A stretch of DNA of 64,000 bases from Halichoerus grypus (GCF_964656455.1 NC_135715.1:41984603-42048602), one strand, 5' to 3'. Numbered from the stretch's first letter, positions 34,130 through 45,309 are shown. The notes: generated by a model not told the origin, from the sequence alone. Program-made: numbers and translations.

Positions 34130-36140
34130 ATACCATAAGACCACTCGCTGCTGCTGATGTGAGGAGGAGGTGGCTCCCAGGAGAGGGAAAAGAGAGCTAG
34201 AGCACGAGGAGTAAGAAGAGCTAAACGCCTGCCTGCCACATCCTTGCCGCCACCAAGCCTCCGAAGGCGGAAACCAGGCTGACAGCACGCTGCGCCAGTC
34301 CAGTCGGTGAGCGTGCGTGCCTGGAAGAGAGGGCTGCGTGCGCAGTAGAGGAGGCGGGGCCAAGCACGCACGCATGCGTGGCTGAGCGGAAGCCGCTGGC
34401 ATCTTCTTTACCGTCCCTTCTCATCGCCTCCCTGCTGCACTCTTCTCAACCCCCTGCAGGAGCAGCACCCTGTAAGCACCAGCTCCCTTAAATGGAGCTG
34501 AACACCAACCACGGTGGAATCGAGACCTCAGAAAAAGAACAACGAGAAGCATGGGATTAAGTGCAAATGAAATAGACTTAATGAACAAGCCAGTGAGGAG
34601 ATTTTGAAAGTAGAACAGAAATCTAGCAAACTCTGCCAACCATTTTTTCAGAAGAGGCCGAATTGAGCAAGATAATCCCAAATTTCGGTGGAATCACATT
34701 TGTCAACCATCCACAAGTGTCTGTCTGCCTGCTTCGGGAGGAGGATGAAGAAGCACAATTTGACAAGAGTTGAAGTCACAGAACTTGAAGATATTAAATC
34801 AGGCTACAGAACCAATTTTTTGTTTTCACAAAAACCCTTACTTCCAAAACAAATTCTCTACAAAGAATTTCATATGAATGAGAGTAGTAATCCATCTTCA
34901 AAGTCCACTGAAATCAAATGCAAATTTGGAAAGGATTTGACCGAAATGTTCAAGTCATACACAAAATAAAGCCAGCAGGAAGAGACAGCATGAGGAACCA
35001 GAGCATTTCTTAACCTGATTTACTGACCATTTTGATGCAGGTGCAAATGAGTTAGGAGAGGTCATCAAAGATGATATTTGGCCAAATCCATTACAGTATA
35101 GTTTTTGACATGGATGATTAATATGAGAAAGGAGAAGAAAATGATGAAGAAAAAAAAGGATTGGAAGATACTGATGAGAAGGGGATGAAGATGATGGTGA
35201 TGAAGATGATGATGGGGGAGGGGAGAGAGGATGATGAAGGAGATGACTAATGAACACTGATGGGATTCCAACCTTACTTTTTAAAATTTTCTCCAATCTC
35301 TGGGAACAAGTTGCAGTTTTTTTTTTTTGTCTTTCTTTCCTTCTTTCTTGCTTTCTTCTTGTACCTTGTGACCCTGTTTTTGAGGTTTTTGAGGAAAGAA
35401 TGTCCTTTTTACCATGGTTCTTATTTGGGGGTGGGCTATACCTTGAGCAGAATATAGTGGGAAAAGAATCTCTACCCTTTTCTGTTCCAAATTCATTTTT
35501 GTTCCTTCCAGTCTTTAATAAAAACTATGGAATTGACACCACTCTGCTCTGGGAAAAAAGAAAACCCTCTGCTTCCTTATTTCTGCTGGAACCTGGAGGG
35601 TACTAGACCCCTGTGTAGTAGTGCATAGAATTCTGTTTTCCTCTTTCCTCTGTGTATTAGGCTCAGAGATTACACTGCCTCCCTATGTGAAAATGGACAG
35701 TTAGCACTTACCAACATGTATTTGTCTACTTTCTCTCGATTAAAAAAAAGAAAGAAAAAAATGTTAAAAACTGGGGTTATAGAAGGTCAGAAAAGGGTGT
35801 GTTTGAGATGTTTGGGTGAGTTAGTGGGCATTTGACAACATGGTTTTTCCTTTGGCATGTTCAGTTGTGATGTTTAACAGACATCCTTGCAGTTTAAGAT
35901 GACACTTTTGAAATAAAATTCTCTCCTAATGATGACTTGAGCCTTGCCACTCAATGGAAGAAGCAGCAGAACCTGTAGGATCTTATTTGGAATAGACATA
36001 CTCTATTGTAATTTTGTTCCTATTTATTTTTAATTTTCTTTATGGTTCACTGGATAGGAAAGATAATGCTTAGTTTTAAACATTAGAAGTGTACCAGGTG
36101 CTTTGTTACAATAAAACTACAAAATGTGCAAACAGAGAAT
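34130..36140 (+). pseudogene. SET: Processed pseudogene (retrocopy) of SET, TAF-I beta type transcript
   Basis: Intronless copy of an mRNA for SET, a nuclear histone chaperone and PP2A inhibitor. A GC-rich 5'UTR-like part (34140-34460) precedes a CDS-like part (about 34470-35250). Within it are recognisable blocks [23 protein letters not shown], [23 protein letters not shown] and the Asp/Glu-coding GAT/GAA tail ending at a TAA (35248-35250). The N-terminus ('GAGCTGAACACCAACCACGG' then ETSEKEQ) fits the beta isoform start. About 890 bp of 3'UTR with AATAAA near 36111 follows. Frameshifts, several stops, loss of the start codon and a shortened acidic tail make it non-coding. The longest surviving frame is 34688-34969 (93 codons). 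No clear poly-A or target duplication remains. Confidence 0.92.
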
Positions 36141-36377
36141 TCGATGCTTTTCTCTCAGAGCAGATATACTTAATATGTCTTTTCAAATTTGACTAATATA
36201 ACATATTGTCAAATTTTGTTACCCTAACTCCATATTTTTTGATTCAGTGGGACTATTCCATCAATAGGTGCAGTGTAACCAAAACCTGTCCAGATGGATA
36301 ATATGTAGTAGTTTCTGCACAGGTTTCTGCTTAATAAATACATTATACTGGTCAGGAATCTTGCTCCAGTAAAGAAA
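36141..36377. other. Non-coding interval after SET retrocopy
   Basis: May include trailing genomic flank; no gene seen. Confidence 0.45.
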
Positions 36378-36497
36378 CATTTTTAAATATATATATATAT
36401 TTAAAAATGTATATCTATATCTATATCTATATCTATATCTATATCTATATCTATCTATCTATCTATCTATCTATATATATATATATATATATATATC
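36378..36497. repeat. Compound microsatellite with a perfect 32-bp palindrome
   Basis: Bases 36378-36409 are a perfect self-complementary 32-mer (CATTTTTAAATATATA and its reverse complement). It runs into (ATATCT)n, then (ATCT)n, then (TA)n to 36497. It is non-coding and probably length-variable. Confidence 0.92.
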
Positions 36498-38443
36498 ATA
36501 AGAGAAGATTTCTTCTTAGGTAAATTGACACAGTAGAAAACCACCACAGTTCACCTTAGGATCCGCTGCCATCTCATGCCTTGACCAATAGGTGTAAACA
36601 GGGTTAATTCATTGCATATCGCATATCCCATCCGGGGATGTATTGGTCCTCATAAAGGAGAAATGGACTATACTGCAAAGGAAGTACAAGACACAACTTT
36701 GACTTATAGCTTTAAGCATGAAACTAGATTCTGAGGATGCTGATCAAGAGAGTTGGAATATAAAACTGGACTTGGGAGTGTTAACCCAAATTACAGGATA
36801 TAAATTCCTGGAAAGGACCCCAGAAGTTGGTCACACTAATTCGTATAATGCCCCTAAACCATGGAAAACTGATGGACCACATTGAATAAAGATAAAATGC
36901 CAGAATTGCCTCATAGATAGTGAAGGAAGAGACATGCTAGATAGGCTATATTACAAGCAGTCACAAGGCTCACAAACTCATAATGTTCCAAAGGAAGACC
37001 AAAGCGGGGAGGGGAGGGGGGGAAGAGAAGAAAAAAAAGGAAGAGAAAGGGAAAAGAAAAGGAAAGAAAAGAAAAGAACTTGTCTCACTAATAACAAGAA
37101 AAGAGAGGCCAGGCAAAAGTGTTTCACCACCAGAAGAGAAGTGGTTACAACCAACCATAATGATGACTGGCAAGTTCTGAGTGGTAGCCAAGAGGATGTA
37201 ATATGAAAAGGGTAATGAATACAGTTCACACCCATATGGATACGGAACACAAGCTCCCCAGGGGAAACAGGTGGGCAGCCAACAAATTACTATTCAATTT
37301 GTGCCAACAGAGGAAATCAAGGATGGAAGATCAGGGGACTGAAAACATTTGGTCCATTTAAGAGTCATGACCTCTTGCCAAGATTCTAGAGCTAAACCAG
37401 TTATCAGACTTAGAAATCATTGCCGGAAGAGATAGTGAGATACCCAGGAGAAAAGACCATGCAAAACCATACTTAGTATACACAAAATGGATATACTATT
37501 CCTTCACTAAAGAGATGGTCATTTCCTCTGGTAACTGTGGACTGGGTAGTAGACTGCAAGACATGCTGAGAGATGTTAGAAATAGGATCTGTGTTGACAC
37601 TAACACCTGGAGACCTAAAGCATTATCATGTCATTGTGCCCCTTCCCTATTAGAAATGGAGTATATGTGGAATAGATGTGGAGAAGGAGGTAAGAAATAG
37701 ATCCTGGCCAAGGGCTGGTTACAGATCTTACACTGGTGGTCTGGTTGCAATTTTACCACTATGTTTCTTTAGTCCATTGAGGGAGAATTATCTTGGTAGG
37801 AAATTTTAGGGGAAGTCTTCAGAAACTACTCTTCCCTGCACAAGAAAGTAATTCAAAAATTGTATATTGCATCCCAGGTGGCTTAGAAAATACTAATGCT
37901 ACCCTCAATAATTTAGAAGAAGCTGGAAGAGTGGTTCTCATCATATCTCCTTTGATTCACCAGTTCTAACTCCTATAGAAATAAGATGGGTGCTGGATGA
38001 AGACTATACTACTGCCAAGTTCAACCTAATTGTAGCCTAAATATCAAATACCTTTGCTAAAATTTAATATAGCATCAGTCATAGGATGTGTGGCTGATCT
38101 GGAAAATGTGTTCTTTTCTATCCCTCTAAGAAGAGGTAATTAAAACTAGTTCACATTCACGTGTATTAAATAAAACATATAGTTACAGTTTTGTTCCAGT
38201 GTTATCTACCAACTTGGTCATAATTTAGTCAGAAGATATGGACTACCTGCATAGTCCATAAACATCACTGAAATGACTCATTGATACTTGAGTGAAGTGG
38301 TATATCTGGAATACATTACAATTAGCGATAGACTACACAAGTCAGACACATGTGTAGGAAACCCAGACGCCCATGGTACCCATCATTGTTGCACCAGTAT
38401 CCTTTCTTGGCCTCTTGTCTATGGGGATCTCTTATGACCAGAT
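36498..38443 (+). other. Unassigned stretch, possibly retroviral-derived, upstream of an ERVL-like pol fossil
   Basis: GC content is higher than in neighbouring intergenic DNA. Two stretches look formerly coding on the forward strand. One is about 36718-36890, 57 codons from an ATG. The other is about 37368-37698, roughly 110 codons without a stop, rich in Cys and Trp, reading WRPKALSCHCAPSLLEM near its end. I do not recognise either protein. Retroviral envelope- or gag-like origin is possible given the pol fossil downstream, but I cannot show it. A 73-nt homopurine run at 37006-37078 interrupts the region. Confidence 0.35.
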
Positions 38444-38460
38444 AAAAGAGGATAAGAGGA

Positions 38461-38687
38461 GTGCCTGGGTGGCTCAGTTGGTTAAGTGTCTGACTCTTGA
38501 TTTCAGCTCAGATCATGATCTCAGGTCATGATCTCAGGATCCTGAGATTAAGTTCTGCATCAGGCTCCAAGCTCCGCAGGGCATCTGCTTGAGATTCTCT
38601 CCCTCTCCCTCTGCCCCTCCTTCACCTGTGTGTTGGTGCACTTTCTCTGTCTCTCTCTAAAAATAAATAAATAAATCTTTAAAAAAA
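38461..38687 (+). repeat. Older SINEC copy with an internal 13-bp tandem duplication
   Basis: Head GTGCCTGGGTGGCTCAG, 'GACTCTTGATTTCAGCTC', body 'CTTGAGATTCTCTCCCTC', tail AAATAAATAAATAAATCTTT. The unit TCATGATCTCAGG is present twice in a row (38513-38538) where other copies have it once. Flanks AAAAGAGGATAAGA (38444-38457) and AAAAGAAGATAAGA (38688-38701) are the duplication, one mismatch. Confidence 0.92.
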
Positions 38688-38701
38688 AAAAGAAGATAAG
38701 A

Positions 38702-39700
38702 AATCCTTAATTTGGTTTATTGATGGTTTGTTTGGGTATGAGGGTGCAAGTCAAAATCAATAGCAATTGCATTATACTACTATAATGGTTAGCCTTGAAA
38801 AATAGTGACAAAAGTAAATCTTCCCAATGGGCATAACTTCAGACTGTGAACATGGTCATCCATTTTGCATGGACAGAGTAGTGGCCCTGGAGAGAATAAA
38901 AATAGATTCACAGGCAGTAGTGAAAGACTGAGAAGCTGTTCAGGATCCTGGAAGGATAAAATATTGCAATACTGAGGGAAAAAAAGTTCAGTATATAGGC
39001 AAATTATATATAAATATGTCACATATCATGTTCAACTAGAATGCATCCACCTCTGAAAAGGGACCAATCCACCAAGAAGCCAAAGTGACCCAGCAAAGGG
39101 GCTTTTGCAAGCCTTTGTAATTGGCAACTGCCAGCCTGGCATAGCAGGCACAGGAATGAAGTGGCCATAGTGGCAGCCATGAAGGCAATTTCAGGGTCCA
39201 ACAGCATTGACTCATACTCTCATACCACCAATGTTAGTCTAGCCACTGCTAAGCCCAGTGTTCAACCTGCTAGGAACAGAAACCAATGGTAAGCTATGGC
39301 ACCATCTCTTGAGGAAGCCAACAGCAGCTTGCTGATCAAGGACAAGTGGTTTGTTCTCTATGTACCTGGGTATATGTATATGTTTACTACCTGCACAGCC
39401 TTAGTATATCCAGGGATTTTTTTGACATATTGGCATCAGATTACACTTAAACTTGCATAAGTGCAAGGGACCTTCTTTACAGGAAAAAGATGCAGGGATG
39501 GGCTCATGATCACAAATTCACTGATCTAGTACTTCCAGGCTTGATAGCTATTCCAGGGAAGAGTCATTTTCACTCCAACAAACATGCACCTTTATCATCT
39601 GAAAGGATAATTTTAACTAAGAATGGCTATGACATGGTCACGGAACAAGTTTTGAATGATCCCAAATATAATCCAATCAAGTTAGTACTTGTTACTTGAA
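38702..39700 (+). pseudogene. Fossil retroviral pol (RNase H to integrase), ERVL-like
   Basis: Reading forward, broken frames follow the order of an ERVL-type pol: an RNase H opening (38705-38830, 'TTTATTGATGGTTTG' followed by a 'CAATGGGC' block at 38825), a later part with 'GTGGCCATAGTGGCAGCC' (39161) and 'GGCACCATCTCTTGAGG' (39297), and an integrase-core-like part (39430-39530, 'GGGACCTTCTTTACAGG' then 'GATGGGCTCATGATC'). Stops and small indels are frequent; the zinc-binding and catalytic residues are mostly lost. Class assignment rests on my recollection of ERVL-type pol nucleotide order. No LTRs bound it in the window. Confidence 0.6.
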
Positions 39701-40998
39701 TATTCAGTGAGTAGAAGAGCTATTAGGAAAATGTGAGCCTTTTCTTACACTGTGAGTTGCATCCCTCTCAGGCCTTTTGTTTTTCTTTAGAAGAGGAAGG
39801 GGATTCATTCCATAGCAAGCAACAACCTACTGCATTCCAACTATGAATTGGGTATTGTGATAGTATCTGGAGAAAAACAAAGTCATGAGCCCTGATCTGT
39901 AATTTCTTAGAAACTAATGGGCTAATATCTTCATTTGTCAATACCTGTAGCCCATAACCTTAGCTATGTGCTGTTCAATGACCTGCTAACTTGCTTACCT
40001 TAGTAGAGTGTCTTATCTAAAGTTCTAATCCTCTGGGTGTTAATCTGCTACTGAAAATAGTTTCAACCATAATTTTCTCACTCTTGATCACAACTCACCC
40101 ATACACTCCAGTGAAACAAATTATAGTGTTCTACTGCATTGATTTGACCTCTGGTCCTTTGTAAATCTTACTTCTCTAATTAGCTTATAAAGAGAAATTG
40201 CAATTCATGGACTAGCATGAGGACGGAGGAAACATTTTTAACAATTTTGGAACCCAAAGGGATTTTAGAACTGTCACCGTTATGAGTTGGGTTTAAAATA
40301 CCATAGTCTATGTTAAAATAAATAGTCTTATGACAACATAGTCTCTGCTCTAGGTATTTCAGAATCACCATAGTTTTGCATACTACAAATGCTTAAATAT
40401 GCTGGAAATGACAAATTATATTACATTTTCATATTACAATATTGAACATTCTATTACTTTTCATTCCTACAACTACTGTCCTTTTTCACCTCTTGATCAT
40501 TGCTTGTCTGTATAACTTCAACAGCTTCTCAAATGACTAGATCTGTCCTTTCCCAGATGACCTTTCTATGAACATATATGTACTTTATGTGGCTTTACTT
40601 TTTCAGAATAACATGGTTTCTTCATGTCTACTTAGTAGTCTCTAAATATTTTTCAAATATTGTACACTTTTATTCTACAAAGGTAATATCACATAAAATT
40701 TTATTTTATGAAAAAGTAGATACCCCTTCTTCTGACTATGATGGAATAATTGGTACTTCAAAAACCCTCAATGTATAATCAAATATGAAACTGAACAAAA
40801 TATATGAAGCAATTGCTTTTAGGCATTGGACAACAGGCAGCACAATATTGCAACCTCAGAAAGAAATTTCAAAGTGAATAAATAACCACTAGATTATCTG
40901 TAAAGAAGTAAAAACACTGCGTCATTTTACTCTAATAAAATGTGCATATACATTATATTATCCTTCAAAAATTCATCTCTTAATAGTATATCTCCTTA
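39701..40998. other. Non-coding interval, no gene recognised
   Basis: Unique-looking AT-rich sequence. Short frames at 40180-40371 and 40578-40778 have no recognisable motif. Confidence 0.5.
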
Positions 40999-41198
40999 GG
41001 GGCACCTGGGTGGCTCAGTCTGTTAAGCATCTGCCTTCACCTCAGGTTATGATCTCTGGGTGCCTGGGATCGAGCCCCGCGTTGGGCTCCCTGCTCAGCA
41101 GGGAGTCTGCTTCTCCCTCTCTCTCTTTCTCTCCCCCTCTGCCCTTCCCTACCGGTTGTTCTCTCTCTCTCAAATAAATAAATAAAATCTTTAAAAAA
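40999..41198 (+). repeat. SINEC, full length
   Basis: Head GGGCACCTGGGTGGCTCAG, box B region GGGATCGAGCCCCGC, 'CAGCAGGGAGTCTGC' body, AAATAAATAAATAAAATCTTT tail. A perfect duplication AATAGTATATCTCCTTA lies at 40982-40998 and 41199-41215. Perfect flanks despite a diverged body. Confidence 0.95.
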
Positions 41199-41215
41199 AA
41201 TAGTATATCTCCTTA

Positions 41216-41979
41216 AACACATTAGCTTCAGGCATTTCTACTTTGAAAAAAAAAGATTTTTTAACACAGTTGATTATACATTATCTGTATTTTATATGAT
41301 TATAATTAAATTTCCATTTATTTTTATTTTATTTCCAAATATTTTTATTTTAATGCCTCCAAACGAAGTTTCAGGAGGACAGCAATCTTGCTTGTCTTGC
41401 GTTCTTCTGTACCTTAGTCTAATGCTTAATACTTTGTAGGTCCTCAATACATATATGCTGAGTTTATGAATGGAAGCATACTTAAACATTTCTTCTCAAA
41501 TGCTGTGGATGAAATGGTTCTCCTATGAAGATATTTTAATAAGTAATCAAAATCATAAATATAGGTACATATTTATATACTATAATTATGTATAATACAT
41601 TTACAATATTTGTGTATCATATAAATGTATACATAAATGTAAAGTCCTTCAGACTTCTCAAAACTTAGATCTGCAAATGATCTTAAAACACAAAGTACAG
41701 CTCTATCATTTTAGACAGCACTTGAAGTTGTGATAGAGATTGTAAGTGACTTGGCCACATATATTATTATTTGTATTTAAGAAAACTATGTTGGTCTTTT
41801 GTTCTTTTGCAGAGTTCATGAGAAGATAAGCAACAAAAAATACTGAGTCAAGTAAAAGAAGAAGACATTAACACACTATTATTTTACAGAAGAAGACAAT
41901 GACAGATGCAGATTATGCAAAATAAGAAGTGGGACTATGAATGAAATATTTTCCTATAATACATACAAACGAATATATT
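41216..41979. other. AT-rich non-coding interval with a possible MIR/L2 scrap
   Basis: The part 41365-41475 ('TGCTTAATACTTTGTAGGTCC', 'TCAATACATATATGCTGAG') resembles the conserved 3' end shared by MIR and L2; low confidence. No gene seen. Confidence 0.45.
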
Positions 41980-42365
41980 TTACCACAGCATTCATTCAAA
42001 TGTATTTTGTGATTATCTATCATATGCTAGGAACTTAGAGGGGACTTAGCCTATATCTGTAAACAAGATAGATGAACACCCCTGCCTTCATGTAACTTAC
42101 CTTCATCAGTGGGAAATACGCAGTTAGCAAAATGGACATACTAAATAAAATATTATGTTGAAGATGCTAAGTGTCTTGAAGGACAAAATGCAAAGAAAGT
42201 GAATTCAGGAATACTGGAAAGAGGAGCAAGTTGCAATTATAAATAGAGTAGTGGAAATAGAGTGATATTTACTTGTAACTCAGGGTACAAGGTGTGTTCA
42301 AGGATCAGCAAGGAGGTCAGAGAGGATGCAGGACAGGGGAGTAGATAAAAAGGGCAAAAATACTG
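41980..42365 (+). mobile_element. LINE-2 3' end remnant
   Basis: 'CATTCATTCAAATGTATTTTG' followed by 'ATCATATGCTAGGAACTTAG', 'GTAAACAAGATAGATGAACACC', 'CTGCCTTCATGTAACTTAC' and 'GATGCTAAGTGTCTTGAAGG' follows the L2 3' end consensus order. It is ancient and non-coding. Confidence 0.75.
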
Positions 42366-43269
42366 ATATTTTACAAAGGTATTTGGTAATATGTACTACA
42401 TGTTTTATAAAAGATAATATATAGACTATCAATTCTAAGATTTGAAAACTTAAACCCAAAAGAATAAATTATTACAGTTAAGGAAATTTAGTCTCACAGG
42501 GATAATAATGGAAAGTGTAGTGTGCCTTGTTCAGTTGACAAATTCAAAATCAGGAGATAATAGAAAAAATTCGGTGTCTTTATTCAGATTTTGTGTAAGA
42601 GAACTTCATCTCTTGCAGTCTTTGGTGACAAAATGGGATGTTACAATAAGGTAGCACCTTTAGGTGCCTTTTATTTTATGTAGGGCATTAATAGTCCACA
42701 ACCCATAGCTGGTGGCAGAAGTTGGAATGTTGCTTTTTTTTTTTTTTTCCAATCCAAATATTTAATCCCTCGTAGTACTTATAAAAGAAAGACCAATTGG
42801 ATTCTTTGGCTTTGTGAAAGTGAAAGCCCTATATCCTTTTATTTAGTAACAAGTGGCTCATCATATTTGATCTGTTGAACTATAAAAGAATAGAACTTCA
42901 ATATGAACATCATAAAGAACCCTCACCATTCATTCTTTTGTTCCACGTAGCCACTGCTTTTAGCTCTTAAAAGCACTTCTTTCACATCATTTTCTGAAGT
43001 TGGTACCTTTACTGAAAAGGCTTTCTAACGGTACAGGAATTTTGCAACTACTGTAAATCAGGTGACAGCTTACCATTAGAGATTTTGAAAATGATGTTTT
43101 CCTTTTAGTTTTTTTTAAAAAATCAAGTACCCAGGATAAAATAACACTATCACATAAGGAAAGCATGAGGAAAATTATATAAATATTTGAATATTCAGGA
43201 CACAATCAATAATTATATTTTAAATTCATAATTATCTATATTAAATAGCATAAAACTAGCAGCTGAATA
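42366..43269. other. Non-coding interval
   Basis: A T-run at about 42734-42749 may be a tail of an unrecognised insertion. No gene seen. Confidence 0.45.
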
Positions 43270-44125
43270 TACATAAAATTGTTTCATATTTTGCAGCTCG
43301 AATACTTGGTGTATATTTAGAATAGCTATGTCTTCTTGAAGGGTTGTTCCTTTCATCATATTATATCCCTTAATGTCTCTGGTAATTTTATTTGCTCTGA
43401 AGATACTTTATTTGAAGACCTCTCAAGCTTTTTTTAAAATTTATAATTGCACATTATACTTTTTTCCATCATCATTTTAGTTTCAATTAGATTATATTGT
43501 TATATTTGAAGTGAGTTTATTTTGTGGATGGACAGTTGGTGTATGTATTTAAATTCACTCTGCCAATCTCTTTCTTTCTATTGGTGTATTTAATAAAATT
43601 ACACTTCATGTAATTATTAATACTTTAGAGCTTAAGTCTGCCATTTTATTTTTGTTTTGCTGCTTGTTCTATTTTTTTGTTTCTCTGTTTTCTTTTACCT
43701 ACCTTCTTTTGGACTCCCTAAACTTTTTTCAACTTTAATTTTTAAAATTTAATTACTAATTTAATTACTAGCCAATAATACCCAGACCAACCACTAAAAG
43801 TCTATACAAATAGATACATTATTAAGCACTTTCTGCTGGTGCCACTTTACTGATTCAAGTGATATATAGAAACCTATGTCAATTTATTTCTTTACCCTCC
43901 TCCATTATAACATAATTGAGTTAAATATTTCCTTCTAGATTCTAGAGTTACTGTAGAGAATTCTGGGGGAATTTGGATATTAGAGTTGTGTTTTCTTCAG
44001 AAGTTTTACTATTTTATCTTCATCAGTGCTCTGAAGTCTCACGATGATGAGCCTTATTGTGAGGCTTTTCTTTTTTCGTTCTTTCCTTTAAGTATATTAT
44101 GACAGGTCACCAGTGGCTCCATCTA
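43270..44125 (-). mobile_element. Old LINE-1 endonuclease/inter-ORF region, reverse
   Basis: Reverse-complement L1 landmarks occur in order: 'ATGTCTTCTTGAAGGGTTG' (43329), 'AATGTCTCTGGTAATTTTA' (43371), 'TCTGCCAATCTCTTTCTTTC' (43558), 'CATGTAATTATTAATACTTTAG' (43607) and 'TGCCATTTTATTTTTGTTTTG' (43639). Heavily diverged with no open frame. Confidence 0.65.
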
Positions 44126-44159
44126 GTGGCAACTATGACATACTTTTTAAAAACTAATG

Positions 44160-44854
44160 TCAATAAATAAACACCATATATGACAAGCCCACAGCTGACA
44201 TCATACTCAATGGTGAAAAGCTGAAAGCTTTTCCTCCAAGATCAGGAACAAGACCAGGGTACTCGTTCTCATCACTTCAATTCAACATCATACTGTTAAG
44301 TTCAAGTTAGAGCAATTAGGCAAGAAAAATACATAAAAGACATTGAAATCAGAAAGGAAGAAGTTAAATTATCTTTTTGGAAAGATGACATGATCTTGTA
44401 TACAGAAAACTCGAATGACACCACCAAAAAATTTAGAACTAATAATGATGAATAATGAATTCAGTAAGGTTGCAGGATATGAAATCAAAATACAAAAATT
44501 AGCTGCTGATTTTAATGGACAAAGGACCTGAATACACATTTCTCCAAAAAAAAAAAGAAAAAGACATATAAAATGGCCAACATAGAGGTATATGAAAAGA
44601 TGCTCAATTTCACTAATCATCAAGGTAGTACAAATTAAAATTAAAACCATAATGAGATGGGGGCGCCTGGGTGGCTCAGTCGTTAAGCGTCTGCCCTCAG
44701 CTCAGGTCATGGTCTCAGGGTCCTGGGATCGAGCCCCGCATTGGGCTCCCTCCTCAGTAGGAAGCCTGCTTCTCCCTCTCCCACTCCCCCCGCTTGTGTT
44801 CCCTCTCTCGCTGTGTCTTTATCTGTCAAATAAAAAAATAAAATCTTTTTAAAA

Positions 44855-44889
<35 letters not shown>

Positions 44890-45245
44890 ATCTATAATGA
44901 GATATCAGCTCATGTCTGCTAGGATGGCTATTCTGTAAAAGACAAAAGATAACAAGTGCTGGCAAGGATATGGAAAAAATGAAACTCTCGTACACTGTTG
45001 GTGCAAATGTAAATTGGTAACAGGCACTATGGAAAACAGTAGGAGGTTCCTCAAAAAGTTAAAAATAGACTAGCATATACTCCCGGAATCCAATTTCTGG
45101 GTATATGTTCAAAGGAAATGAAATTGCTACCTCTCAGAGTATCTGTACCCTCATGTTCATTGACCATTACTTACAATAGGCAAGATTTAGAAATAACCTA
45201 AGCGTATGTTGATAGATAAACGGATAAATAATATTTTATACATGA
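44160..45245 (+). mobile_element. LINE-1 ORF2 fragment, forward, internally deleted, with SINE
   Basis: 'CATATATGACAAGCCCACAGC' (44175) through 'GATGACATGATCTTGTATAC' (44385, catalytic block reading KDDM instead of the usual ADDM) marks the reverse-transcriptase part. Near 44507 it jumps to the C-terminal region ('GGACAAAGGACCTGAATACAC'). After the SINE it continues with 'CACTGTTGGTGCAAATGTAA' (44994). It abuts the reverse L1 piece to its left. Confidence 0.82.
44659..44893 (+). repeat. SINEC with long (AAAT)n tail, inserted in L1
   Basis: Near-consensus 'CGTTAAGCGTCTGCC' head and 'GTAGGAAGCC' body. The tail carries about ten AAAT/TAAA units (44850-44890), a microsatellite grown from the SINE tail. 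Short duplication ATAATGAGAT lies at 44649-44658 and 44894-44903. Confidence 0.94.
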
Positions 45246-45309
45246 CAATGATTCAAAAACCATAAAGAAAATGATCAAGTCAGACTCCCTCACTTAAAAA
45301 AAAACCTCT

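Noticed and set aside
33959..34424. Overlapping reverse frames at 33959-34424 in CpG-rich DNA as a first exon
   Set aside because: The CpG-rich DNA belongs to the SET 5' leader in the forward orientation. No splice donor context or second exon is seen.
34688..34969. 93-codon frame similar to SET as a possible functional retrogene
   Set aside because: The start codon region is lost, the frame is broken before and after, key residues differ, and the acidic tail is in another frame. It is a processed pseudogene.
34959..35296. Reverse frame of 113 codons rich in Ser/His/Pro
   Set aside because: It is the antisense of the Asp/Glu-coding GAT/GAA repeat of the SET copy.
35250..35606. 118-codon frame with hydrophobic start
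   Set aside because: It lies in the 3'UTR-like part of the SET retrocopy, directly after the ancestral stop, and its hydrophobic stretch is just a poly-T/CTTT run.
36410..36497. CRISPR-like short repeats
   Set aside because: It is a microsatellite with 4-6 bp units and no spacers, in a mammalian genome.
36970..37250. Lys/Glu-rich or Phe/Ser-rich frames near 37.0 kb
   Set aside because: They are translations of the homopurine run and its complement.
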